Of a stretch of DNA of 64,000 bases, positions 55,735-63,636 are shown piece by piece. Numbering within the stretch: the first letter of the stretch is position 1; every line of letters begins with the position of its first letter. A program made the position numbers and the translations under genes. Below the pieces are notes generated by a model. It was given only the letters and a program-made list of their open reading frames with translations. It was not told the origin of the DNA and did not search any database. Source of the stretch: JAFKFH01 sp017307375 (GTDB taxonomy: Bacteria; Pseudomonadota; Alphaproteobacteria; Ferrovibrionales; Ferrovibrionaceae); contig OZ245874.1 in NCBI GenBank assembly GCA_965229335.1, forward strand, positions 7,068,001 through 7,132,000, written 5' to 3'.

Positions 55735-57231
55735 ATGATCCGGGTGCTGCCGCTGCTGTTCGCCGTCCTGTTGTCCGCCCTGCCCGCCTTCGGCCAGGAA
55801 AAGCTGCTGCGCTGGGGCGGCGACGCCAATTCCGGCGCCCCCTACGTCTTCCAGGATCCGGACAAGCCCGGACATATCATCGGCGTCGAGGTCGACATCG
55901 CGAACGCGATCGCCGAGGCGATGGGACGCCAGCCCCGGTTCGTGCAGAACGAATGGGGCAGCCTGGTGCCGGGCCTGGAGATCGGCTTGTACGACGCCGT
56001 GATCAACGGGCTGGAGATCACGCCCGAGCGGGCCGCCGCCGTCGACTTCTCGGTGCCCTATTGGATCACCCATGCCCAGTTCGCGATCCGGCGGGGCGAT
56101 CCGCCGATCGACGACCTGGCCGCGGCCCGCGGCAAGACCGTCGGCACGCTGAAGGCGTCCCAGGCCGAGATGCTGCTGACCCGGGCCGGCGGCATCACGG
56201 TCCGAACCTACGATCAGGAGATCAACGCCTATGACGATCTGCGCAACGGCCGCATCGACGCGGTGCTGCTGGATGCGCCGATCGGCGTCTACTACGCCGG
56301 CCCCGATCGGGCGCTGCAACTGGTCGGCAGTCCGGTCGGCCGCATCGAATACGGCGTCGCGGTCAAGAAGGGCAACGCCGCGCTGCTGGCCGAGATCAAC
56401 CAGGCGATCGCCACGATCCGCCAGTCCGGCAAACTGCGCGAGATCCTCGATCGCTGGAACCTGTGGTCGCCGGTGATGGCCGACGTCACCGGCGACAAAC
56501 GGCCGATGACGGCCCAGCCCACCGCCTTCGACGCCTATGTCGCCGCGACCCGGCCGCACGGGTGGGAAGCCCGCCTGATGCGCTATGTCGCCTTCCTGCC
56601 GGCGATCGGCAAGGCGGCGATCACCACGATCGAGATCTCACTGATCTCGATGGCGCTGGCGATCGCCCTCGGCGCGATGCTGGCGCTGGCGCGCGTCTAT
56701 GGCGGCACGCTGCTCGACCGCCTGGCGCTGCTCTACATCGAGACGGTGCGCGGCACGCCCTTGCTGATCCAGATCCTGTTCATCTACTACGGCCTGCCCA
56801 ACATCGGGGTGAAGCTGGACCCGTTCCTGGCCGGGGTTCTGGCGCTCGGCTTCAACTACGCCGCCTACGAGGCCGAGAACTACCGTGCCGGCCTGCTGGC
56901 GGTGCCGCGCCAGCAGTACGAGGCGGCCGTGGCGCTGAACATGACCGAGCGCCAGGCGCTGCGCCATGTCGTCATCCCGCAGGCGATCCGCCTGGTGCTG
57001 CCGCCGACGACCAACGACTTCATCTCGCTGCTGAAGGACTCGTCGCTGGTGTCGGTGATCACGATGGTCGAACTGACGCAGACCTACGTCCAGCTCTCGA
57101 CCACCTATTACGACTATTTCGGCACCGGTATCCTGATCGGGCTGGTCTACCTGCTGATCGGCCTGCCCTTCGTGCGGCTGGCGCGCTGGACTGAGGCGCG
57201 GCTGCACCGGGCCTATCGCCGCGGCGGATAG
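55735..57231 (+). CDS. Fused substrate-binding protein and permease of amino acid ABC transporter
   Basis: A 498-residue fusion. Residues 1-20 are a signal-type hydrophobic start, and ~24-255 form a periplasmic solute-binding domain of the SBP_bac_3 family (ANSGAPYVFQDPDKPGHI, GVEVDIANAIAEAMG, DFSVPYWITHAQFAIRR). Residues ~285-495 form a His/Glu/Gln/Arg-type permease (AAITTIEISLISMALAIALG, YRAGLLAVPRQQYEAAVALN as EAA loop). Together with the adjacent ATPase it makes a complete uptake system with a homodimeric permease, in which each monomer carries its own binding domain. Confidence 0.92.
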   Translation: MIRVLPLLFAVLLSALPAFGQEKLLRWGGDANSGAPYVFQDPDKPGHIIGVEVDIANAIAEAMGRQPRFVQNEWGSLVPGLEIGLYDAVINGLEITPERAAAVDFSVPYWITHAQFAIRRGDPPIDDLAAARGKTVGTLKASQAEMLLTRAGGITVRTYDQEINAYDDLRNGRIDAVLLDAPIGVYYAGPDRALQLVGSPVGRIEYGVAVKKGNAALLAEINQAIATIRQSGKLREILDRWNLWSPVMADVTGDKRPMTAQPTAFDAYVAATRPHGWEARLMRYVAFLPAIGKAAITTIEISLISMALAIALGAMLALARVYGGTLLDRLALLYIETVRGTPLLIQILFIYYGLPNIGVKLDPFLAGVLALGFNYAAYEAENYRAGLLAVPRQQYEAAVALNMTERQALRHVVIPQAIRLVLPPTTNDFISLLKDSSLVSVITMVELTQTYVQLSTTYYDYFGTGILIGLVYLLIGLPFVRLARWTEARLHRAYRRGG

Positions 57232-57250
57232 GTGAGCGCGGGCGCCGGTC

Positions 57251-57841
57251 TCAGAGATCGGCCGCCAGCGCCTCGCGCACCGCTTCCGGCATAAGGGCGA
57301 TATGGCCGTAGGCCGGATGGGTGATGCCGAGCGTCACCTGCGTGCCCGGCCTGCGGAAGGCATCGGCAGCCGACGGGGTCAGGCGGAAGCGGAGAAAATG
57401 GACCGACGAGATCTTGCCGTCGTCCTTAGTGCGCCCTTCCGGATCGTCGGGCACGCCGGGCACTGCCTCGCCGCCCACGGTCAGCGCAACATGGGAATCC
57501 GCACCGGTCAGGCGGGCCAGCACGAGGTTGCGGCGGATCGGATCGTCGATCTCGAACATCAGCGTCGCGACCAGTTCCGCCCCTTGCGGGATCAGCGGAT
57601 TATAGGCGGCAAGCTCGTCGGCGATCTGTTCCTCGCCACCCTTCTCGATCCGCAGCATCTCCTGCACCTGCCACCACATTGTCTGGTAGCTCTCGAAATA
57701 GAAGGTGGCGAACGGCCCGACCTCGAGCCGGCGCAGCTTCTTCTGCGCCACGAAGTCGGGCCGGTGCGCCTTGCGGAACGCCTCGTATTCGGCCATCGGC
57801 AGGATGTCGCTGCGGTCGATCCGGCGCTCGGTCGCGGGCAT
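57251..57841 (-). CDS. DUF3501 family protein
   Basis: The 196-residue protein begins with RIDRSDILPMAEYEAFRKAH, the DUF3501 signature, followed by RRLEVGPFATFYFESYQTMWWQVQEMLR and FLRFRLTPSAADAFR. No enzyme motif, signal or membrane segment is visible. It is the last gene of a minus-strand set with an HdrD/GlpC-like Fe-S protein (14-nt gap) and rubrerythrin, a recurring trio. Function is unknown. Confidence 0.88.
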   Translation of the reverse strand: MPATERRIDRSDILPMAEYEAFRKAHRPDFVAQKKLRRLEVGPFATFYFESYQTMWWQVQEMLRIEKGGEEQIADELAAYNPLIPQGAELVATLMFEIDDPIRRNLVLARLTGADSHVALTVGGEAVPGVPDDPEGRTKDDGKISSVHFLRFRLTPSAADAFRRPGTQVTLGITHPAYGHIALMPEAVREALAADL

Positions 57842-57855
57842 CGGGACGGGCTCCT

Positions 57856-59205
57856 CTACTTGCTCAGGCGATAGGCGGCGTCGATCAGTTCGATCGGGTT
57901 GGTGGCATGCTTGGGCGCGGCGGCCTTCTCGGCCTCGCCCAGGCGCTGCATGCCCTGGATCAGATGCTCGCCGGCCAGCGGGCATTCTGAGGCGACATAG
58001 GCAGGCTTGGCCTTGGCCGCCTGGCGCGCCGCCGGCTTGCCGACCTTCAGCGCCACCTCGAAATATTCCTGCTTCACCCCCCACGACCCGCCATGGCCCG
58101 AGCAGCGTTCGATCACGTCGATCTTGGTGTCGGGGATCAGCCGCAGCATGTCGGCGGCCTTGGCTCCCATGTTCTGCGCGCGGGCATGGCAGGCGAGATG
58201 GACCGCGACGCCGCCCGCGAGCGGCTGCAGCCCGGGCGCCATGCCCTCCTTCCTGGCGATGTCGACCACGTATTCCGAGAGATCGAAGGTCGCCTGGGCC
58301 AGCTTGCGCACCTTGGCATCGTCGGGGACGATCAGCGGCCATTCGAATTTCAGCATCAGCGCGCAGGACGGCGTCAGGGCAACGACGTCGTAGCCGTCGT
58401 CGATCCATTGTTCGAGGTCGCGGGCCACGGTTTCGGCCCGATCCGCGACCTTCGCCAGATCGCCATGCTCGAGCTGCGGCATGCCGCAGCAGGCGGGATA
58501 GACCACCTCGGTCGCCACGCCGTTATGGGCCAGCACGCGCCGCGCCGCCTCGCCGATGCCCGGGTTGTTGTAGTTGACGAAGCAGGTGGCATAGAGCACC
58601 GCCTTGCGCCCGAAACCCGGCGCGGCGGCGTTCGGGGTCACCCCGTCGGTCCGCGCCCGCGCGGCGAAGGTCTTGCCGTGGAACTTCGGCAGGTCGGCAT
58701 CGCGATGGATGCCGGCGACACCCTCGAGGATCGGGCGGGTGATCGCATTGTCCTGCGCGGTCGCCCAGTTGGCCAGCGGCGCGACCAGGCCGGCGAGCCG
58801 GCCGTTGCGATCGGTCGCGGTGAGCTGGCGGTCCCAGAAGCCGACATCGCCCTTCTTCAGCTCGACCGCGCGGTAGCGCAGCATCAGATGAGGGAAATCG
58901 AGATTGAACTCGTGCGGCGGCACATAGGGACACTTGGTCAGGAAGCACATGTCGCAGAGCGTGCAGGCATCGACGACCGGCTTGAAATCGGCCGAGGCGA
59001 CGCCGTCGAGCTCCTCGGTCGGCGAGGCGTCGACCAGATCGAACAGCCTGGGAAAGGAATCACAGAGATTGAAGCACCGGCGGCAGCCGTGGCAGATGTC
59101 GAACACCCGCCTGAGTTCGGCGTCGAGCGCGGCTTCGTCGTAGAATTCCGGATTGTGCCAGTCGATCGGGTGCCGCGTCGGGGCATCCAGACTGCCTTCC
59201 CGCAT
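57856..59205 (-). CDS. HdrD/GlpC-like iron-sulfur oxidoreductase subunit
   Basis: The 449-residue cytoplasmic protein has two [4Fe-4S] ferredoxin motifs near the N-terminus (CHGCRRCFNLCDSFP and CTLCDMCFLTKCPY) and two CCG domains in the C-terminal half (YATCFVNYN...YPACCGMPQLEHG; HLACHARAQNM...IERCSGHGGSWG), the architecture of heterodisulfide reductase HdrD and GlpC. It lacks a flavin partner in this cluster, so it may pass electrons between an unknown donor and rubrerythrin. AAGGAAAAG is 4 nt before the ATG at 59205. Confidence 0.9.
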   Translation of the reverse strand: MREGSLDAPTRHPIDWHNPEFYDEAALDAELRRVFDICHGCRRCFNLCDSFPRLFDLVDASPTEELDGVASADFKPVVDACTLCDMCFLTKCPYVPPHEFNLDFPHLMLRYRAVELKKGDVGFWDRQLTATDRNGRLAGLVAPLANWATAQDNAITRPILEGVAGIHRDADLPKFHGKTFAARARTDGVTPNAAAPGFGRKAVLYATCFVNYNNPGIGEAARRVLAHNGVATEVVYPACCGMPQLEHGDLAKVADRAETVARDLEQWIDDGYDVVALTPSCALMLKFEWPLIVPDDAKVRKLAQATFDLSEYVVDIARKEGMAPGLQPLAGGVAVHLACHARAQNMGAKAADMLRLIPDTKIDVIERCSGHGGSWGVKQEYFEVALKVGKPAARQAAKAKPAYVASECPLAGEHLIQGMQRLGEAEKAAAPKHATNPIELIDAAYRLSK

Positions 59206-59228
59206 GGGTCTTTTCCTTCTCGCGCCGG

Positions 59229-59260
59229 GCTGGCTGGTGGAGTGGCTGGCTGGTGGAGTG
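59229..59260. repeat. 16-bp perfect tandem duplication
   Basis: GCTGGCTGGTGGAGTG is repeated exactly twice, in the leader between the rubrerythrin terminator and the HdrD-like gene. Confidence 0.9.
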
Positions 59261-59293
59261 GCCGGCCGGGGTCGACGGCTGGCCGGGCCGGGC

Positions 59294-59325
59294 AAAACCC
59301 GCCCCCGGAGAAGCCGGGAGCGGGG
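59294..59325 (-). terminator. Intrinsic terminator after rubrerythrin
   Basis: On the minus strand CCCGC-T-CCCGG pairs with CCGGG-G-GCGGG around CTTCT, followed by TTTT. It lies between rubrerythrin (stop 59352) and the HdrD-like gene (start 59205), so the latter may depend on read-through or its own promoter. Confidence 0.7.
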
Positions 59326-59351
59326 ATCACCCGATCGCGCGGGAATGCGGA

Positions 59352-59768
59352 TCAGAGGCCGTCGAGCGCCTTCTGGAAGCGGCCGGCGTGGCTTTTCTCG
59401 GCCTTGGCCAGCGTCTCGAACCAGTCCGCGATCTCTTCGAAGCCTTCCTCGCGGGCGGTGCGGGCCATGCCCGGATACATGTCGGTGTATTCGTGGGTTT
59501 CGCCGGCGATGGCGGCCTTGAGGTTGTCGGCGGTGCCGCCGATCTTCAGGCCGGTGGCGGGGTCGCCGACCTCGGAGATGTATTCGAGATGGCCGTGGGC
59601 ATGGCCGGTCTCGCCCTCGGCGGTCGAGCGGAAGACCGCGGCGACGTCGTTGTAGCCTTCGACATCGGCCTTCTGGGCGAAATAGAGATAGCGGCGGTTG
59701 GCCTGGCTTTCGCCGGCGAACGCTTCCTTCAGGTTGTTCAGGGTCTTCGAGCTGGCCAGATCAGACAT
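59352..59768 (-). CDS. Rubrerythrin (diiron domain only)
   Basis: The 138-residue four-helix protein has the diiron ligands in EAFAGESQANRRYLYFA, EGETGHAHGH, AIAGETHEYTDMYPG and AKAEKSHAGRF, as expected of an oxidative-stress peroxidase. It has no rubredoxin domain, so it needs an external electron donor; the downstream Fe-S protein is a candidate. GAGGAG lies 5 nt before the ATG at 59768. The gene is on the minus strand, 229 bp below irr. Confidence 0.92.
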   Translation of the reverse strand: MSDLASSKTLNNLKEAFAGESQANRRYLYFAQKADVEGYNDVAAVFRSTAEGETGHAHGHLEYISEVGDPATGLKIGGTADNLKAAIAGETHEYTDMYPGMARTAREEGFEEIADWFETLAKAEKSHAGRFQKALDGL

Positions 59769-59804
59769 GGTCGTCTCCTCGTTCACGGTTCTTGCGCCAC
59801 GCAA

Positions 59805-59997
59805 AGGACGTACCGACCCCGCAAGCGCCGAACTGAAAAAGGGACTGACGATAAAAATGGCGGGGGGTCATCGGCAGACCGGCGGTCGATAAGGAACCGC
59901 GCGGCCACAACCCATCACACTCCGCCCGCAGGCGGATGTCAACCAGTTTGGAATTTTTCCAGAAAAGAACCTAAATACCTGAAATTGCGATTTATTA
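59805..59997. promoter_or_regulatory. Gap between rubrerythrin and irr; possible Irr/Fur-type site
   Basis: This 193-bp stretch contains AT-rich DNA and an imperfect inverted repeat (TTTTTCCAGAAAAG near 59955), the type of sequence seen in ICE boxes bound by Irr, but the match is loose. No gene is visible. Confidence 0.3.
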
Positions 59998-60417
59998 TCA
60001 GGCGGAACGGACCCGGATCACGACATCGACCCGGGCGATGCAGGTCCCGCCGGGCGCCTCGGGCAGGCCCGAAACCGCCAGGGACTCGCCGGGGATGTCG
60101 ATCAGCAGTCCGGTCTGTTCGTGGAAGAAGTGATGATGGTCGGAGACGTTGGTGTCGAAATAGGCGCGACCCGAATCAACCACGACCTCGCGCAGCAGGC
60201 CATGCGACGTGAACTGGTGCAGGGTGTTGTAGACGGTGGCGAGCGACAGCGACTGGCCGGCCTTCACCGCCTCGTCGTGCAGCATCTCGGCCGTCACATG
60301 GCGGTCGCCGGCATCGAACAGGAGCCGGCCGAGCGCCAGGCGCTGGCGCGTCGGCCGCAAGCCTGCCTGGCGCAGCCGGGCAATGGCATCGGCGAAGGGT
60401 CGGCGCGTCGTCGTCAT
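59998..60417 (-). CDS. irr: Irr, heme-responsive Fur-family regulator
   Basis: The 139-residue repressor/activator balances iron and heme metabolism. The helix-turn-helix is in GLRPTRQRLALGRLLFDAG, and the metal/heme-contact HHHFFHE in SDHHHFFHEQTGLL is the Irr signature, distinct from Fur. It lacks a GCPW heme regulatory motif near the N-terminus, as in rhizobial Irr of the R. leguminosarum kind. ATG at 60417 is chosen on similarity; the GGAGGG before it is unusually close. Confidence 0.9.
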   Translation of the reverse strand: MTTTRRPFADAIARLRQAGLRPTRQRLALGRLLFDAGDRHVTAEMLHDEAVKAGQSLSLATVYNTLHQFTSHGLLREVVVDSGRAYFDTNVSDHHHFFHEQTGLLIDIPGESLAVSGLPEAPGGTCIARVDVVIRVRSA

Positions 60418-60452
60418 CCCTCCAGATATAAGCCGATGTTGTTTGGAATCAA

Positions 60453-61844
60453 TCAAAACCTGCGGTGGAAGCGCGGAAAACCGCCATTTCCAGCGATGGC
60501 GGCCGCCGCGGCGATCGCCATGAGCCCGGCGACCGCGAAGGTCGCGTGCATGCCGCGCGCCGCCGCCCCGGCATCGGCGCCGCCGGCCGCCAGGCTGAAC
60601 ACCGCCCCCATCAGCGAGGCCCCGGTGATCAGGCCGAGATTGCGCGACAGGTTAAGCAGGCCGGAAACGGTGCCGCGGCGATCGGCCGGCACGTCCGCCA
60701 TCGCCGCGGCATTGTTGGCGGCCTGGAACAGCGCGTAGCCGGGCGTCATCACCAGCAGCGGCACGATATAGGCCGGGATCCCGCAGCCGCTCGGGAGCAG
60801 GGCCAGGCCGAAGGCGCCGGCGGCGATGCCGGCCAGCCCGGTCAGCGCGGCGCGGCGAGTGCCGATTCGATCGGCCAGCCGCCCGGCCGGCACCCCCGAC
60901 AGGGCCGAGACGACCGGGCCGGCCGACATGACCAGACCGGCCTGCGCGGCATCGAGGCCAAGCCCGGCGACGAGGTAGAACGGCCCGACCACCAGCGTCG
61001 TCATCATCACGGTCGCGACCAGCCCGCCGGCAAGCAATGCCGGGCCGAGCGGCGGTTCGCCAAGACCGGCCAGCCGGACCAGCGGCGCCGGCGAGCGCCG
61101 CTCGACGGCGACGAAGATCGCCGCGCCGGCCGCGGCCGCGGCCAGAAGCGCCATGTTGGACGGCCCGAAACTGCCATGCCCGACGGTCATTGCCAGTGCA
61201 TAGGCGGCGAGCGTGGCGGCCAATACCAGGGTGCCGGGCCGGTCGAAGGCGGGGCGCTCCGGAGCGATCCGATCGGCGGGCAGCGCCCGCCAGGCCAGCC
61301 CCAGCGCGGCCAGCCCGACCGGGACCGGGCCGAGGAAGATCGCAGGCCAGCCGAAGGCCGCGATCAGTATCCCGCCGATCGACGGCCCCAGCGCGGTGCC
61401 GATCGCGGACATGGTGCCGAGCAGGCCCATCGCCGCCCCGGTCCGCTCCTTCGGGATCGTCTCGCCGACGAGCGCCATGGCCAGCGCCATCATCGCCGCG
61501 GCCCCGAGGCCTTGCACCGCGCGGGCCACGATCAGCAGCCACAGCGCCGGCGCGATCCCGCAGGCGACCGAGGCCGCGAGATAGAGCGCGATGCCTGCCA
61601 GCATCAGGCGCCGGCGACCGACGAGGTCGCCGAGCCGGCCGATGCTGACGATCAGCGTCGTCATCGCCAGCAGGTAGGCGATCACCACCCACTGGACCGC
61701 GCCGACCGGCGCGGCAAAGGCGACCGCCAGCGACGGCAGGCCGACATTGGCGATGCTGGTGCCGAGCGAGGAGAGCAGCATGGCAAGCGACAGGCTGGCG
61801 AGCGGCCAGCCCGACGCACGGACGGGAGAGGGAATGGCGGACAT
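60453..61844 (-). CDS. DHA2-type major facilitator superfamily transporter
   Basis: The 463-residue inner-membrane protein has roughly fourteen hydrophobic segments. Motif A is GRLGDLVGRRRLMLAG after TM2, and motif C GTALGPSIGGIL in TM5 marks a drug:H+ antiporter. The second half repeats RLADRIGTRRAALTG. It is divergent from a LysR-type regulator gene 115 bp away, which probably controls it. Substrate unknown. Confidence 0.88.
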   Translation of the reverse strand: MSAIPSPVRASGWPLASLSLAMLLSSLGTSIANVGLPSLAVAFAAPVGAVQWVVIAYLLAMTTLIVSIGRLGDLVGRRRLMLAGIALYLAASVACGIAPALWLLIVARAVQGLGAAAMMALAMALVGETIPKERTGAAMGLLGTMSAIGTALGPSIGGILIAAFGWPAIFLGPVPVGLAALGLAWRALPADRIAPERPAFDRPGTLVLAATLAAYALAMTVGHGSFGPSNMALLAAAAAGAAIFVAVERRSPAPLVRLAGLGEPPLGPALLAGGLVATVMMTTLVVGPFYLVAGLGLDAAQAGLVMSAGPVVSALSGVPAGRLADRIGTRRAALTGLAGIAAGAFGLALLPSGCGIPAYIVPLLVMTPGYALFQAANNAAAMADVPADRRGTVSGLLNLSRNLGLITGASLMGAVFSLAAGGADAGAAARGMHATFAVAGLMAIAAAAAIAGNGGFPRFHRRF

Positions 61845-61918
61845 CGGATCTTTCCACAGGACGTATCGATCTGCGGAAAGCCTAGACGCCCCGGCAGCAT
61901 GGCGTAGCACGCAACGTT

Positions 61919-61935
61919 TGCACTTCATCAGTGCA
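61919..61935. promoter_or_regulatory. LysR-type operator TGCACT-N5-AGTGCA
   Basis: A perfect palindrome with 6-bp arms and T-N11-A form lies in the gap between the MFS and LysR genes, where LysR-type regulators normally bind. Confidence 0.65.
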
Positions 61936-61959
61936 TCAAGCGCCATGTATGATGCGGCC

Positions 61960-62841
61960 ATGGTGGATCTGAACCTGCTGGCGACCCTCGACGTGCTGCT
62001 GGCCGAAGGCAGCGTCGTCGGCGCAGCGCGGCGCCTGCGGCTGAGCCCCTCGGCGATGAGCCGGCAGCTGGCCCGGCTGCGCGACACCACCGGCGACCCG
62101 CTACTGGTCCGCGCCGGCCGCGATCTGGTGCCGACACCGCGGGCGCTGGAATTGCGCGAACAGGTCGGCCGGCTGGTGCGCGAGGCCGAAGCGATGCTGC
62201 GCCCGGTAGCGGCGCTGGATCTCGGCCGGTTGCAGCGACGTTTCACCCTGCGCAGCGCCGAGGGCTTCGTCGAGGCCTTCGGGCCGGCGCTGATCGCGCG
62301 GGCGGCGGCCGAGGCACCCGGCGTGCGGCTGCGTTTCACGACGAAACCCGACAAGGATACGGCGCCGCTGCGGGATGGCCGGGCCGACCTGGAAACCGGC
62401 GTGATCGGCGAGGATGCCGGGCCGGAACTGTTGACCCAGGCCCTGTTCCGCGACCGGTTCGTCGGGGTGGTGCGGGAAGGTCACCCGCTGTGCAGCGGCG
62501 CTATCGGCCCGGAACGCTTCGCCGCCGGCCGGCACGTGCTGGTATCGCGGCGGGGACAGGACCGCGGCCTCGTCGACGAGGCGCTGGCATCGCTGGGCCT
62601 GACACGCGAGATCGTCGCGATCGTCGGTGGTTTTTCGGCAGCGTTGAGCCTGGTGCGCGCCACCGACCTGATCGCGGCCGTGCCGGCGCGGCATACCGCC
62701 GCATTGCGGCAGGGCCTGCACGCCTTCGAGCTGCCGGTCGTGGTGCCGGAAATCACGGTTTCGCTGATCTGGCACCCGCGGCTCGACGCCGACCCCGCCC
62801 ATCGCTGGCTGCGCGGCTGCGTCCGGGCGGTCTGTGCCTGA
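61960..62841 (+). CDS. LysR-family transcriptional regulator
   Basis: The 293-residue protein has an N-terminal winged helix (LNLLATLDVLLAEGSVVGAARRL, SPSAMSRQLARLRDTTGDPLL, PTPRALEL) and the LysR substrate-binding domain. It should sense a ligand and control the divergent MFS exporter through the palindrome at 61919. An in-frame ATG at 61945 is an alternative start. Confidence 0.92.
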   Translation: MVDLNLLATLDVLLAEGSVVGAARRLRLSPSAMSRQLARLRDTTGDPLLVRAGRDLVPTPRALELREQVGRLVREAEAMLRPVAALDLGRLQRRFTLRSAEGFVEAFGPALIARAAAEAPGVRLRFTTKPDKDTAPLRDGRADLETGVIGEDAGPELLTQALFRDRFVGVVREGHPLCSGAIGPERFAAGRHVLVSRRGQDRGLVDEALASLGLTREIVAIVGGFSAALSLVRATDLIAAVPARHTAALRQGLHAFELPVVVPEITVSLIWHPRLDADPAHRWLRGCVRAVCA

Positions 62842-62866
62842 TCACCTTTTCGCGAAAAAGCCCGGG

Positions 62867-62887
62867 ATTGCCTATTAATTAGCCAAT
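62867..62887. promoter_or_regulatory. Imperfect palindrome upstream of fabA
   Basis: ATTGCCTATTAATTAGCCAAT is symmetrical at ATTG/CAAT, CTA/TAG and the TTAA centre, with four mismatches. It lies 181 bp before fabA and could be a site for a fatty-acid regulator. The rest of 62842-63067 has no gene. Confidence 0.3.
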
Positions 62888-63067
62888 ATCCGCCATCCGG
62901 CGCACGCACCCCGCGCAAATAGCGCGTTGGCCTCGCCCGCCGGATACGCTACAGTCCGTAACACTTCGTGAGCTGGACATGCCGGCACCCGATGCCTTGT
63001 GCAGGCGACCGGCGCATCCTACTTGCCACCTAAGATCGGCCACAGTCGAACCGGGATTGCCTCTATC

Positions 63068-63598
63068 GTGACGCGGAAGACCAGTTTCTCCTACCAGGAC
63101 CTCCTGGATTGTGCCCATGGCAAGCTGTTCGGGCCGGGCAACGCCCGCCTGCCGCTGCCGCCGATGCTGATGTTCGACCGCATCACCGAGATTTCCGACG
63201 CGGGCGGCAAGTACGGCAAGGGCACGGTCACCGCCGAGTTCGACATCAAGCCGGACCTGTGGTTCTTCGATTGCCATTTCGAATCGGACCCGGTGATGCC
63301 GGGCTGCCTCGGCCTCGACGCCGTGTGGCAGTTGCTCGGCTTCTTCCTCGGCTGGATGAAGGCACCGGGCCGCGGCCGGGCGCTCGGCGTCGGCGAGGTC
63401 AAGTTCACCGGCGAGGTGCTGCCGACCGCCAAGAAGGTCGTCTACAACCTCGACATCAAGCGCGTCATCCTGCGCAAACTGGTTCTGGGCATCGCCGACG
63501 GCACGGTCAGCGTCGACGGCAAGCCGATCTACGAGACCAAGGATCTACGGGTCGGGCTGTTCCAGCCCGATGCCACCCCGGCGGCCGCCGGCGCCTGA
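63068..63598 (+). CDS. fabA: FabA, 3-hydroxydecanoyl-ACP dehydratase/isomerase
   Basis: The 176-residue enzyme introduces the double bond of anaerobic unsaturated fatty acid synthesis. KTSFSYQDLLDCAHGKLFG and NARLPLPPMLMFDRITEI are FabA signatures; the active-site His is in FFDCHFESDPVMPG and the catalytic Asp is in GLDAVWQLLG. It starts at GTG 63068, which gives family-like length. fabB follows 38 bp later on the same strand. Confidence 0.95.
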   Translation: MTRKTSFSYQDLLDCAHGKLFGPGNARLPLPPMLMFDRITEISDAGGKYGKGTVTAEFDIKPDLWFFDCHFESDPVMPGCLGLDAVWQLLGFFLGWMKAPGRGRALGVGEVKFTGEVLPTAKKVVYNLDIKRVILRKLVLGIADGTVSVDGKPIYETKDLRVGLFQPDATPAAAGA

Positions 63599-63636
63599 GG
63601 CGCCGCTTTCACCAGACTGCCAGAGAGGCTTAGATC

